This document shows, piece by piece, positions 37,035 to 45,830 of a stretch of DNA of 49,572 bases. Made by a program: the position numbers and the translations under genes. Below the pieces are notes generated by a model. It was not told the DNA's origin, searched no databases, and was given only the letters and a program-made list of their open reading frames with translations. Source of the DNA: Alphaproteobacteria bacterium (lineage in GTDB: Bacteria; Pseudomonadota; Alphaproteobacteria; MPNO01; VGEU01); contig VGEU01000014.1 of NCBI GenBank assembly GCA_016869145.1, positions 1 through 49,572 of the forward strand. The letters run 5' to 3'. The first letter of the stretch is position 1; every line of letters begins with the position of its first letter.

Positions 37035-38192
37035 ATGAAGATCTCGGCACAACCGGAGCTGGAAGAGCTCCTGCAGATCGCGCGCGACAAGTCGTCGGCG
37101 GGGCGCCAGCGGCTGACCGAGCTCGTCGGCGACCTGTTCCTCGATCGCCACCAGAACGTCGGCGACCGCGAGCGGTCGCTGATGATCGAGATCCTGAGGA
37201 AGCTCGTCCACGACGTCGAGATCCACGTGCGCAAGGCGCTCGCCGAGCGCTTCGCGACGAGCGCCGATTCGCCGCCCGAGCTCGTGCGCGACCTTGCCAA
37301 TGACGAGATCGAGGTCGCCTATCCGATCCTGATCGCGAGCTCGGTCCTGCAGGACGCCGATCTCGTCGAGATCGTCCGCGAGCGCACGCTCGAGCACCAG
37401 CTCGCGATCGCGATGCGGACCGAAATTTCCGATACAGTCTCCGATGCCCTGATTGCGACCGGCGAGACCGACGTCGTCAAGACGCTCATCGAGAACCAGA
37501 ACGCCCAGATCTCGGAACGCGCGATGGCGTATCTGGTCGAGGAATCCAAGCGCATCGATGTCTACCAAGAGCCGCTCCTCCGCCGCCAGGACATGCCGAA
37601 GGAACTGGCGCAGCGCATGTACTGGTGGGTGTCGGCCGCGCTCCGCCAGCACATCGTCGCGCGCTTCCGGTTCGATCCGACGACGGTCGACGAGCACGTG
37701 CAGGAGACGATCCACCGCGTCCTCGGCGAAGGGCACGGCGACGCGACGCCGATCCGCAAGGCTGCCGAGCGCGCGCTCCGGCTCAAGGAGACGCGCTCGA
37801 TCACGCCGCAGCTCCTGGTCCAGACGTTGCGCCAGGGCGAGGTCGCCCTCTTCGTCGATCTGTTCGCGGTCCTGACCGAGCTCCGCGCGACGCTGGTCAA
37901 CCGCATCCCCTACGAGCCCGGCGGCGAAGGTCTCGCGATCGGCTGCCGTGCCGTCGGAATCAGCAAGGCTGAGTTCGCCTCGCTCTTTCTCCTCAGCCGC
38001 AAAGCGCGCCCTGGCGAGAAGATCGTCGATCCGGCCGAGCTCTCGACCGTGCTCGGATTCTTCGATCAGCTGAAGCCCGAGACGGCGCAGAAGGTGCTCC
38101 GCCACTGGCGGCTCGACCCCGATTATCTCTACGCGCTGAAGCGGCTCAATGAGCGGCGCGGCGCGGGCACCACCACGGACGAGGTCCACTGA
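37035..38192 (+). CDS. DUF2336 domain protein
   Basis: A 385-residue, all-helical cytoplasmic protein with HEAT-like repeats (LTELVGDLFLDR, VRKALAERFATS, VAYPILIASSVLQDADL, ISERAMAYLVEESKRI). It matches the DUF2336 family, found mainly in Rhodospirillales, Rhizobiales and Caulobacterales and thought to have regulatory roles in some species. No catalytic motif is visible. The ATG at 37035 is preferred over a TTG 15 bases earlier; the ribosome-binding site is weak for both. Confidence 0.8.
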   Translation: MKISAQPELEELLQIARDKSSAGRQRLTELVGDLFLDRHQNVGDRERSLMIEILRKLVHDVEIHVRKALAERFATSADSPPELVRDLANDEIEVAYPILIASSVLQDADLVEIVRERTLEHQLAIAMRTEISDTVSDALIATGETDVVKTLIENQNAQISERAMAYLVEESKRIDVYQEPLLRRQDMPKELAQRMYWWVSAALRQHIVARFRFDPTTVDEHVQETIHRVLGEGHGDATPIRKAAERALRLKETRSITPQLLVQTLRQGEVALFVDLFAVLTELRATLVNRIPYEPGGEGLAIGCRAVGISKAEFASLFLLSRKARPGEKIVDPAELSTVLGFFDQLKPETAQKVLRHWRLDPDYLYALKRLNERRGAGTTTDEVH

Positions 38193-38275
38193 GCCGGATC
38201 CCGGCGCCGGCCGGGTGACAGGACCGCGCACCGGTTGTACGGTGCGTCGTCATTCAGCAAGGCCTGTCGCCGCTC

Positions 38276-40594
38276 ATGTTCGGACATCGCGTCGCCCGCA
38301 TCGAGGACCCCGCACTCCTGCGCGGCCGGGGCACCTATGTCGACGACATCCATTTGCCCGGCATGGTGCATGCGCACTTCGTGCGGAGCCCGCACGCGCA
38401 CGCGGTCCTGGTCTCGATCGATCGCGCCGCAGCGGCCGCGGTGCCGGGCGTCGTCGGCGTCTATACGCTCGACGATCTACGCGGCCACGTGAGCTGCGAG
38501 CGGCTGCCGGTCGGCATGCCGAGCGGGGCGTTGAAACAGACCGTCGATCCCTGGATTCTCGCCCGCGACGAGGTCTGCCATGTCGGCGAGGCCTACGCCG
38601 TCATCCTCGCCGAGAGCCGCTATGCCGCCGAGGACGCCGCCGCCCGTCTCGATCCGGTGTTCGAGCCGCTCGCCGCCGCCGGCGACTGCCGTGACGCGCT
38701 CCGCGCCGATGCGCCGCGCGCCCACCAGTCGAGCCCCGACAACGTGGTCGCCGCCTTCGCGCTCGCCTATGGCGAGACCGAGGCCGCGTTCGCGCGCGCG
38801 GCCCATGTCTTTCGCGAGGATTTTTTCCAGCACAAAGGCGGCGGCCAGGCGATCGAGTGCCGCGGTGTGGTCGCGCGCCATGACGCGGCGCGCAATCTGA
38901 CCACGGTCTGGTCGGGCACGCAGATGGCGCACCGCGCGCACGGGCTCCTCGTCCAGATCCTCGGCTGCGCCGAGACCGAGCTCCGCGTAATCGCGCCCGA
39001 TGTCGGCGGCGGGTTTGGGCCCAAGTTCATCTTCTACGCCGAGGAGGCGGTGGTGCCGGCGCTGGCGCGCGCGACCGGCCGTCCGGTCAAGTGGATCGAG
39101 GACCGGCGCGAGCACTTCGTCTCGGCGACGCAGGAGCGCGACCAGTACTGGTCGGTGGAGATCGCGGTCGACGGCGACGGGCGCATGCTCGGCGTGCGCG
39201 GTTCGATGATCCACGACCACGGCGCCTATTCGGCCTATGGCGTCAACCTACCCTACAACTCGTCGACCAATTTCATCGGGCCCTATATCCTTCCCGCGCT
39301 CCGGCTCGACGTGACTCTCGTCCTCACCAACAAGGTGTCGGTGACCCCGGTGCGCGGCGCCGGCCGTCCGCAGGGCACGTTCGCGATGGAGCGCCTTCTC
39401 GACCGCGTCGCACGCGAGCTCGGGCTCGACCGCACCGAGGTGCGCCGGCGCAATCTCGTCCCCGCCGACCGCATGCCCTACACCGTGCCGATCACGACGC
39501 GCGACGGCTCGACCATGACCTATGACAGCGGCGACTATCCCGAGGCGCTCGCCCGGGCGCTCGCCGCCGCGGGCTACGCCGCGTTCCCGGCGCGCCAGGA
39601 GGCGGCGCGGCGCGCCGGCCGCCATCTCGGCCTCGGCGTCGCCAACTATGTCGAGGGCACGGGCCGCGGCCCGTTCGAGGCGGCGACCGTCCGCATCGGC
39701 CCGTCGGGTCGCGTCTTCGTGTTCACCGGCGCGACCGCGCAAGGCCAGGGCCTCAAGACCGCGCTCGCCCAGATCTGCGCCGACCGGCTCGGCGTCGCAC
39801 CGGCCGACATCACCGTCGTCGCCGGCGACAGCGCCGCGACCCCGCTCGGCCTCGGCGCCTTCGCCAGCCGCCAGGCGGTGACCGCGGGGAACTCGGTCCG
39901 CATCGCCGCCGATGCGATCCGAGACAAGGCGATCCGCATCGCCGCGCTCCGCCTCGAGGCCGCCGAGGACGACCTCGAGCTCGCGGGCGGGCGCGTCCGG
40001 GTCAAGGGCTCGGACATGGCGGTCTCGCTCGCCGACATCGCGCGCTCGGTCGCCGGCATGCCCGGCTTCGCGCTTCCGGGCGGTGTCACCCCCGGCATGG
40101 AGGCGACCAGCAATTTCCAGCCGGCGACCCTCACCTATTGCAACGGCACACATGTGTGCGAGGTCGAGGTCGATGTCGAGACCGGCGCCGTCCACATCCT
40201 CCGCTACGTCGTCGTCCACGACAGCGGGCGGCTGATCAACCCGATGATCGTCGACGGCCAGGTGATCGGCGGCACCGTGCACGGGATCGGCAGCGCGCTC
40301 TACGAGTGGATGGGCTATGACGACGGCGCCCAGCCGGTGACGACGACGCTCGCCGAATATCTCCTCCCGACCGCGCCCGAGCTGCCGCGCATCGATGTCC
40401 ACCACATGGAATCGCCCTCGCTCACCAACCCGCTCGGGGTCAAGGGCGCCGGCGAGGGCGGCACGATCCCGGCGACCGCCGTGATCGCGTCCGCGGTCGA
40501 GAACGCGCTCGCGCCGTTCGGGGTGCGCATCACCGACACCCCGATCACGCCGCCCGCCCTCCTCGCGCGGATCCGGGCGGCCGCGCAGGCCTGA
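38276..40594 (+). CDS. Xanthine dehydrogenase-family molybdenum-binding subunit (second copy)
   Basis: Large Mo-cofactor subunit of the xanthine/aldehyde/CO dehydrogenase family, 772 residues. It starts HRVARIEDPALLRGRGTYVD. VGGGFGPKF, PVRGAGRPQGTFAMERLLDR, ATAQGQGLKTALAQI, FASRQAVTAGNS and GVKGAGEGGTIPATAV (catalytic Glu) are present. Like the copy at 24.7 kb it has no adjacent FAD or [2Fe-2S] subunit. It sits upstream of a Rieske oxygenase on the same strand, 84 bases apart. The substrate is unknown; aromatic aldehydes or N-heterocycles would fit the neighbour but are speculation. Confidence 0.9.
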   Translation: MFGHRVARIEDPALLRGRGTYVDDIHLPGMVHAHFVRSPHAHAVLVSIDRAAAAAVPGVVGVYTLDDLRGHVSCERLPVGMPSGALKQTVDPWILARDEVCHVGEAYAVILAESRYAAEDAAARLDPVFEPLAAAGDCRDALRADAPRAHQSSPDNVVAAFALAYGETEAAFARAAHVFREDFFQHKGGGQAIECRGVVARHDAARNLTTVWSGTQMAHRAHGLLVQILGCAETELRVIAPDVGGGFGPKFIFYAEEAVVPALARATGRPVKWIEDRREHFVSATQERDQYWSVEIAVDGDGRMLGVRGSMIHDHGAYSAYGVNLPYNSSTNFIGPYILPALRLDVTLVLTNKVSVTPVRGAGRPQGTFAMERLLDRVARELGLDRTEVRRRNLVPADRMPYTVPITTRDGSTMTYDSGDYPEALARALAAAGYAAFPARQEAARRAGRHLGLGVANYVEGTGRGPFEAATVRIGPSGRVFVFTGATAQGQGLKTALAQICADRLGVAPADITVVAGDSAATPLGLGAFASRQAVTAGNSVRIAADAIRDKAIRIAALRLEAAEDDLELAGGRVRVKGSDMAVSLADIARSVAGMPGFALPGGVTPGMEATSNFQPATLTYCNGTHVCEVEVDVETGAVHILRYVVVHDSGRLINPMIVDGQVIGGTVHGIGSALYEWMGYDDGAQPVTTTLAEYLLPTAPELPRIDVHHMESPSLTNPLGVKGAGEGGTIPATAVIASAVENALAPFGVRITDTPITPPALLARIRAAAQA

Positions 40595-40678
40595 GCGCCC
40601 ACGGCACGGCGCGCGGCGCCCTTGCGCGGATCGGATGGACCGATATCATCCGCGATCGAGCGATCGACGGAGAGACGG

Positions 40679-41713
40679 ATGTTCCTGCGCAATTCCTGGT
40701 ATGTGGCGGCCTGGGACCATGAGGTGCCGGCCGGCACCATTCTCGCCCGGACCTTCCTCGACGAGCCGGTGGTGCTGTTCCGCGACGAGGCCGGCGCGCC
40801 GGTCGCGCTCGAGGACCGCTGCGCCCACCGCCATCTGCCGCTCGCCTGCGGCCGGATCGTTGGCTCGACCCTCCAGTGCGGCTATCACGGCCTCGTCTTC
40901 GATCGCACCGGGCTCTGCGTCAGGGTGCCGGGCCAGACCCAGGTGCCGCCGGGCGCCCGCATCCGCTCCTACCCCGTCGTCGAACGCCATCGCTGGTTAT
41001 GGATCTGGATGGGCGATCCGGCCGCGGCCGATCCGGCGACGATCCCCGACTACCACTGGAACGACGACCCGAAATGGGTCTCGGTCGGCGACCGCTTCCA
41101 CGTCAAGGGAAGCTACACGCTGATCGTCGACAATCTCCTCGACCTGTCGCATGTCCAGTACGTTCACGGCACCACCCTCGGCACCGACGCGGTGGTCGAC
41201 TTCCCGGTCCATGTCACCCGCCACGACGACCGCGTCCAGATCGACCGCTGGATCCTCGACAACCCGCCGCCGCCGATGTTCTGGCGCGCCGGCAATCTCG
41301 ATCCGGCGGCCCGCGTCGACCGCTGGCAGCTCATCAGCTTCTACCCGCCGACCCACGTCGTGATCGACGTCGGCTGCGCCCCCGCCGGCTCCGGCGCACC
41401 GCACGGCGACCGGTCGAAGGGAATCGAGATGTATTCGAACCACACGATCACGCCCGAGACAAAGACCTCCTCGCATTATTTCTGGCACCATGCGCGGAAC
41501 TTTCGGCGCGACGATCCGGCCATCACCGAGTTCCTCAAGAAGGCGGCAGGCGGGGCGTTCTTCGAAGACGTCGGCATCATCGAGGCGCAGCAGGCCTCGA
41601 TCGACACCGACGTCGAGAAACTGCCCCGGGTCGACATCAACGCCGACGCCGGCGTGATCGCAGCGCAGCGCCTCCTCGCGCGGCGGATCGAGGACGAGGC
41701 GGCGCGGCGCTAG
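40679..41713 (+). CDS. Rieske non-haem iron oxygenase (VanA-like)
   Basis: Oxygenase subunit of an aromatic-ring hydroxylating or O-demethylating system, 344 residues. The Rieske ligands are C48-x-H50 (DRCAHRHLPL) and C67-x2-H70 (LQCGYHG). The mononuclear iron site is DNLLDLSHVQYVHG with H158 and H163. FLRNSWYVAAWDHEVP is like vanillate O-demethylase VanA and related monooxygenases. No reductase (VanB-like) gene is next to it. GGAGA before the ATG fits. It converges with the short iron-sulfur gene. Confidence 0.9.
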   Translation: MFLRNSWYVAAWDHEVPAGTILARTFLDEPVVLFRDEAGAPVALEDRCAHRHLPLACGRIVGSTLQCGYHGLVFDRTGLCVRVPGQTQVPPGARIRSYPVVERHRWLWIWMGDPAAADPATIPDYHWNDDPKWVSVGDRFHVKGSYTLIVDNLLDLSHVQYVHGTTLGTDAVVDFPVHVTRHDDRVQIDRWILDNPPPPMFWRAGNLDPAARVDRWQLISFYPPTHVVIDVGCAPAGSGAPHGDRSKGIEMYSNHTITPETKTSSHYFWHHARNFRRDDPAITEFLKKAAGGAFFEDVGIIEAQQASIDTDVEKLPRVDINADAGVIAAQRLLARRIEDEAARR

Positions 41714-41724
41714 GCGCGGCCCGT

Positions 41725-42105
41725 TCAGCCGCGCTCGGCGAGGATGTTCCTGAGCCGCTCCTTCGGCGGCACGATGTCGGTGACGAGATCGCGGATCAGC
41801 TCCTTGTTGTCGAGCGGATCGAGCGTCATCGTGCCGGCCTTGAGCCGCGCTGTGCAGGCATACTCGACCTTGCCGTCGACCAGCAGCATGCACTCCTTGC
41901 ACGCGTTCGCGTTCACGCAGGAATAGCGGATCGCGAGCGAGGGATCGACGTGGCCGTGGATCCACATCACCGCATCGAGCACCGAGGTGCCATCCTGGTA
42001 CGGCACCTCGAACGTGTCGTAGCGCGGCGTCTCTCCGGGTCCGCCGCGGCGGATTCGGAGCGTCATGGTCTTGCCGGCGGAGCCGGAGTTCAGGGCTTCG
42101 CTCAT
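41725..42105 (-). CDS. Half-size FrdB/SdhB-like [2Fe-2S] protein
   Basis: A 126-residue protein equal to only the N-terminal plant-ferredoxin-like domain of SdhB/FrdB. Cluster cysteines are C63, C69, C72 and C84 (SCVNANACKECMLLVDGKVE, YACTA). The first pair is spaced by five residues instead of the SdhB four. The C-terminal domain with the [4Fe-4S] and [3Fe-4S] centres is absent, and the protein ends NILAERG. Its ATG overlaps the flavoprotein stop (ATGA), so the two are a pair. It is probably a cytosolic electron carrier for that flavoprotein. Confidence 0.82.
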   Translation of the reverse strand: MSEALNSGSAGKTMTLRIRRGGPGETPRYDTFEVPYQDGTSVLDAVMWIHGHVDPSLAIRYSCVNANACKECMLLVDGKVEYACTARLKAGTMTLDPLDNKELIRDLVTDIVPPKERLRNILAERG

Positions 42106-43826
42106 TCCGCGGCCACCGCATTCTCGAGCTGGAAGGGATAGCGCACGACCGGCGCCTTGCCGAGCCGGAGCGCGCCACCGGCGAGCTCGACCGTCTGGTT
42201 GTAGGTCTGCGCCGGGTCCATCTCCTCGTGGTCCTCGCGCTGGTGCGCGCCGCGGCTCTCGGTCCGCGCGATCGCCGCGACCGCGACCGATTCGGCGACC
42301 AGAAGCGAGGCGCGGAGGTCGTGCCAGTCGAGGAGCGCGAGGTTGAACGGCGTCTCGGCCGGGAACGGCAGGCGGTCGAGCTCGGCCCGCATCGCGCGGA
42401 TGCGGGCGAGCCCGGCCTCGAGCTTCGCGCCGGTGCGGAGGAGCCCGACCTGGTCCCACATCACCGTCTGGAGCTCGGCGAGCATCCGGCCGGTCGGCGA
42501 GTCGGTCCATTTCCGGCCCTGCGTCTCACGCGCCGCGACCGCGCGCATCCTGTCGAGGACGGGCGCGGCGGCGCGCGCGTCCCAGGCCTGGCGCCGGTTC
42601 TGCGCGTAGAGCCCGGCGAAACGTCCGGCGCGCTCGCCGAACACGAAGGCTTCGGTGATCGCGTTGCCCGACAGCCGGTTCGCGCCGTTGGCGCCCCCGA
42701 CCGCCTCGCCACCAGAATAGAGCCCGGCGATCCGCGTCTTCATCTCGGCGTCCACCCGCACGCCGCCCATGTGGTAATGCGCAATCGGGGCGACCTCGAC
42801 CGGCTCCTTCAGAAGGTCGATGCCGTTCTTGAGGAGCCGATCGATCACCGGTCCGAACGCGGCGCGGAGCTCCCGCTCCGGAATGTGCTGGAAGCTGAGC
42901 CAGGCGCCGCCGTGCGGCGAGGCGCGGCCGGCTTCGCCCTCCTTGATGATGGCGTAGGAGGTCACGTCGCGCATCGCGGTGTACTTGCCGGAATCGCTCG
43001 CGCCGTATCTGTGGATGAACTCCTGCATGTCGCCGTTGAGGAGCCGGCCGCCGAGCTTGTAGCGGAACGGGTCCCACATGATCGGGTCCATGCCGACGAG
43101 CCGCGGCGCGAGGTGGCCGATCGGGAAGAACTGGACGAACTCCATGTCGATCAGCTCGGCGCCCGCCTCGAGCGCGAGCGCGTAGCCATCGCCGCCCATG
43201 TTGATCGAGGCGCTGTTGCGCCGGTAGAGCTTGGTCAGCCCGCCGGCGGCGAGGACGACCGCCTTGGCCTCGATCGTCACCGGCTCGCCGGTCTCGACAT
43301 CGAGCCCGACCGCGCCGACCGCCTGGCCGTCGCGCACGATCACCGCGATGATCGAGAGCCCGCCCACGCGCGTGATGCCCGAGCCTTGCGCGACCTGGGT
43401 GCGCAGGCACTTCGCGACCGCCGGTCCGGTGTTGAGGAAGTCGACATAGACGCAGCGCGGCACCTTGTGGCCCGGCGCCATCACCTGGGTCATGCGGCCG
43501 CCCTTGCGCGCCCAGCCGACCTTCCAGCGGTCCATCTCGTGGATCCTCTCGGCCGCCTCGCGGCAGAGGATCGCCGACAACTCCTCGTGGCAAAGGCCGC
43601 GCCCGGCCTCGATGGTGTCGGCGAGGTGGTGCGTCCAGTGATCGGGCTCCTGGTGGCCGACCGCGGCGGCGACCGTCATCTGCGCCATGATCGTCGCGCC
43701 GCCGCGGCTGATCATGCTCTTGTCGACGAGGAGCGCCTCGGCGCCGTTGCGCGCGGCGGCGATCGCGGCATACATGCCGGCGCCGCCGGCACCGACCACG
43801 AGCACGTCGGTCGCGAGATGAGACAT
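42102..43826 (-). CDS. FrdA/SdhA-like flavoprotein with altered active site
   Basis: FAD-dependent oxidoreductase of the succinate dehydrogenase/fumarate reductase superfamily, 574 residues. FAD motif GAGGAG is at 12-17, GGEAVGGANGANRLSGNA and RTESRGAHQREDH near the end. It differs from true SdhA: the covalent-FAD His is missing (ISRGGAT at 39-45), QFHPTG reads QFFPIG, and TEGVRGEGG is not found; HYHMGGVRV is kept. FAD is probably non-covalent and the substrate may not be succinate. The start MSHLATDVLVVGAGG was chosen because the open frame continues upstream through unrelated sequence. Paired with the short ferredoxin. Confidence 0.85.
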   Translation of the reverse strand: MSHLATDVLVVGAGGAGMYAAIAAARNGAEALLVDKSMISRGGATIMAQMTVAAAVGHQEPDHWTHHLADTIEAGRGLCHEELSAILCREAAERIHEMDRWKVGWARKGGRMTQVMAPGHKVPRCVYVDFLNTGPAVAKCLRTQVAQGSGITRVGGLSIIAVIVRDGQAVGAVGLDVETGEPVTIEAKAVVLAAGGLTKLYRRNSASINMGGDGYALALEAGAELIDMEFVQFFPIGHLAPRLVGMDPIMWDPFRYKLGGRLLNGDMQEFIHRYGASDSGKYTAMRDVTSYAIIKEGEAGRASPHGGAWLSFQHIPERELRAAFGPVIDRLLKNGIDLLKEPVEVAPIAHYHMGGVRVDAEMKTRIAGLYSGGEAVGGANGANRLSGNAITEAFVFGERAGRFAGLYAQNRRQAWDARAAAPVLDRMRAVAARETQGRKWTDSPTGRMLAELQTVMWDQVGLLRTGAKLEAGLARIRAMRAELDRLPFPAETPFNLALLDWHDLRASLLVAESVAVAAIARTESRGAHQREDHEEMDPAQTYNQTVELAGGALRLGKAPVVRYPFQLENAVAAE

Positions 43827-43928
43827 CGGTACTCTCTTTCCACGCTGCGGCAATAAGACGCCCGCAGCATCCATCGCGGCCCGACCCGGGCCGCTTCGCG
43901 GCGCTATATTGGCCAGCTTCCGCAGCCC

Positions 43929-44696
43929 GTGCAACCATCGGGGTCCGTCCCGCCCGTGCCCGACGCGCAACGCCCCTATGCCTCGCCGAACGCCGCCTGG
44001 CGCGGCGGCGCGCGCGACTATCTGGGCGGCGCCGCGCTCGCGATGGGCGCGTCCTTCATGGGCTTCGACGCCGCCGCCCGCGACATCGGGCTGTCGCTCG
44101 CGCAGTCGGTCGCGACGACCGCGGGCATGGTGTTCGTGCCGAGCCAGATGGTGATGGCCGATCTCGCGCGCTCGGGCGCCGGCATCGTGACGCTCATCGT
44201 CGCGGTCGCGCTGGTGAGCCTTCGCCTGTTCCCGATGAGCCTCGCCTTGATGCCGCTGTTGCGCGAGGGCCGGACCGAGCGGCTCCGTTTCTATGCCGGC
44301 GGCTACGTGCTCGCGACGACGGCCTGGGCCTATGCGATGAAGCGGTGCCCGACGCTCCCGACCGACCAGCGTCTCGGCTATTTCTCGGGCGCCGCGATCA
44401 CCAACTATGTCGTTATCCTGTTCAGCACCGCGATCGGCTACCAGCTCGCCGATGCGATGCACCCCGCGGTGACGGCCGGCCTCGTCCTGTTCGCGCCGCT
44501 CTTCTTTCTCCTGTTGTTCATCGCCGACGTGGTCGACCGCGCCGGGCGCGTCGCGCTCGCAACCGGTGCCGTGCTCGGGCCCCTCCTCTTTCTCGTCGAC
44601 CGCGAATGGTCGATCGTCGCGACCGGGCTGATCGGCGGCACGATCGCCTTCGCCGTGCACCGGGCGGGCGAGCGCCGCGGAGCGCGCGATGGGTGA
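43929..44696 (+). CDS. azlC: AzlC-family permease
   Basis: Large subunit of the AzlCD/YgaZH branched-chain amino acid exporter family, 255 residues with about six membrane segments. AMGASFMGFDAAARDIGLSL and FVPSQMVMADLARSGAG align with AzlC; FYAGGYVLATTAWAYAM and GYFSGAAITNYVV follow. It begins at GTG; a second GTG at 43956 is equally possible and neither has a good ribosome-binding site. The stop overlaps azlD by eight bases. It is divergent from the flavoprotein gene. Confidence 0.8.
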   Translation: MQPSGSVPPVPDAQRPYASPNAAWRGGARDYLGGAALAMGASFMGFDAAARDIGLSLAQSVATTAGMVFVPSQMVMADLARSGAGIVTLIVAVALVSLRLFPMSLALMPLLREGRTERLRFYAGGYVLATTAWAYAMKRCPTLPTDQRLGYFSGAAITNYVVILFSTAIGYQLADAMHPAVTAGLVLFAPLFFLLLFIADVVDRAGRVALATGAVLGPLLFLVDREWSIVATGLIGGTIAFAVHRAGERRGARDG

Positions 44697-45012
44697 GGGC
44701 TCGCTCGCGATCCTGATGGCGTCCGCCGTCAATTACGCATGGCGCGCGCTGGGCGTCGCGATCGGCGGCGCCGCCGATCCGCGCCACCCGGTGATCCTGT
44801 GGGCGGGGCTCGTCACCTATGCGATGCTGGCCGGCCTCTTCGTGCGCATGATCGTGATGCCGGCGGGCGCGCTCGCCGCGGTCGGGCTCGATGTCCGGAT
44901 CGGTGCCACGGCGGTGGCGCTCGCGGTGTTCCTCGCCGTTCGCCGCAACGCGCTCCTCGGCACGCTCGCCGGCATGATCGCGCTGATCGCCGCGACCGTC
45001 CTCGCGCGGTAA
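44689..45012 (+). CDS. azlD: AzlD-family small permease subunit
   Basis: A 107-residue protein with about four membrane segments, partner of AzlC. VILWAGLVTYAMLAGLFVRM and LAVFLAVRRNALLGTLAG match the AzlD pattern. It overlaps azlC by eight bases, so the two are translated together. The substrate is probably branched-chain or other neutral amino acids. Confidence 0.8.
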   Translation: MGEGSLAILMASAVNYAWRALGVAIGGAADPRHPVILWAGLVTYAMLAGLFVRMIVMPAGALAAVGLDVRIGATAVALAVFLAVRRNALLGTLAGMIALIAATVLAR

Positions 45013-45072
45013 TCACCCTGGGTTGCATCCGGCGGCGCCACTCGATATCGTCGCGCCGCACGGAGCGGCAGT

Positions 45073-45819
45073 ATGAGGATGGCCATGGACCGGAACGCGA
45101 TCATGGAGAAGCTCGTCGCGGTGGCGACGCCCTATTGGGAGGCGGAGGGCGAGATTGCCAAGCGCTTCTTCGCCAAGGCGAGCCCGGACGACCACGCCTT
45201 CTATCTCCGCGCCCAGCTGTGGAAGGAGCTGCACCCGGTCGACGGCTTCTTCAACGGGCTCCATCGCGAGCTCGCCGAGCTGGTCGAGATGTATCCGCGC
45301 GTCGACAAGGACATCGACCGCCACCACTACCACTTCCTCCTGATGCAGCTCACCCAGGAATTCAACCACTACGTCCTTCTCGCCGATATCTTCGAGCACG
45401 TCTGCGGGCGCAAGATCCGGCCCGAGGACACGATCCAGCTTCCCGAGGAGAAGAAGCTCGGCGATCTCCGCCGCGGCTATGCGAGGTCCGGCTCCGAGAT
45501 CGACCGCATGGCGGTCGCGGTGACCGAGGGCGGCGGCGCGCGGCTGTTCCGCGAGGGCGCCAAGCTCAAGGGCGACAGGCTGGCCGAGATGACCGCGAAG
45601 GCGATGCAGACGATCTACGACGACGAGCAGGACCACTATGTCGAGCAGGCCAAGGCCGCCGCCGAGCTGGTCCGCTCCAACGCCGATCTCGAACGGATGA
45701 TCGGCGCCGTTGTCGCGATCAGCCGCCAGCGCGTCGCCATGCGGAACGAGATGTTCCGCATGCCCATGACGGAGGCCGAGCTCGAGGCCTTCATCGCGGC
45801 GCAGAGTAAGGCGGCCTGA
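45073..45819 (+). CDS. Unrecognised helical protein with two ExxH motifs (di-iron-like)
   Basis: A 248-residue, soluble, all-helical protein. Two E-x-x-H motifs lie in separate helices: LTQEFNHYVLL (E96, H99) and YDDEQDHYVEQ (E185, H188), with GFFNGLHRELAEL and RHHYHFLL between helices. This is the arrangement used by ferritin-like and haem-oxygenase-like di-iron proteins, but I do not recognise the family. Three in-frame ATGs (45073, 45079, 45085) are possible; both the first and third have purine-rich upstream sequence. It follows azlD by 60 bases. Confidence 0.7.
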   Translation: MRMAMDRNAIMEKLVAVATPYWEAEGEIAKRFFAKASPDDHAFYLRAQLWKELHPVDGFFNGLHRELAELVEMYPRVDKDIDRHHYHFLLMQLTQEFNHYVLLADIFEHVCGRKIRPEDTIQLPEEKKLGDLRRGYARSGSEIDRMAVAVTEGGGARLFREGAKLKGDRLAEMTAKAMQTIYDDEQDHYVEQAKAAAELVRSNADLERMIGAVVAISRQRVAMRNEMFRMPMTEAELEAFIAAQSKAA

Positions 45820-45830
45820 GCGGACAGAGA

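Noticed and set aside
38227-38246. Terminator after the DUF2336 gene (CGCACCG / CGGTGCG)
   Set aside because: The stem is 7 bp with a 6-base loop but no U-tract follows, so the evidence is too weak.
42102-44732. Very long flavoprotein with a 300-residue N-terminal extension
   Set aside because: The extra part is antisense to azlC/azlD and has no family similarity; the FAD motif starts properly at MSHLATDVLVVGAGG (43826).
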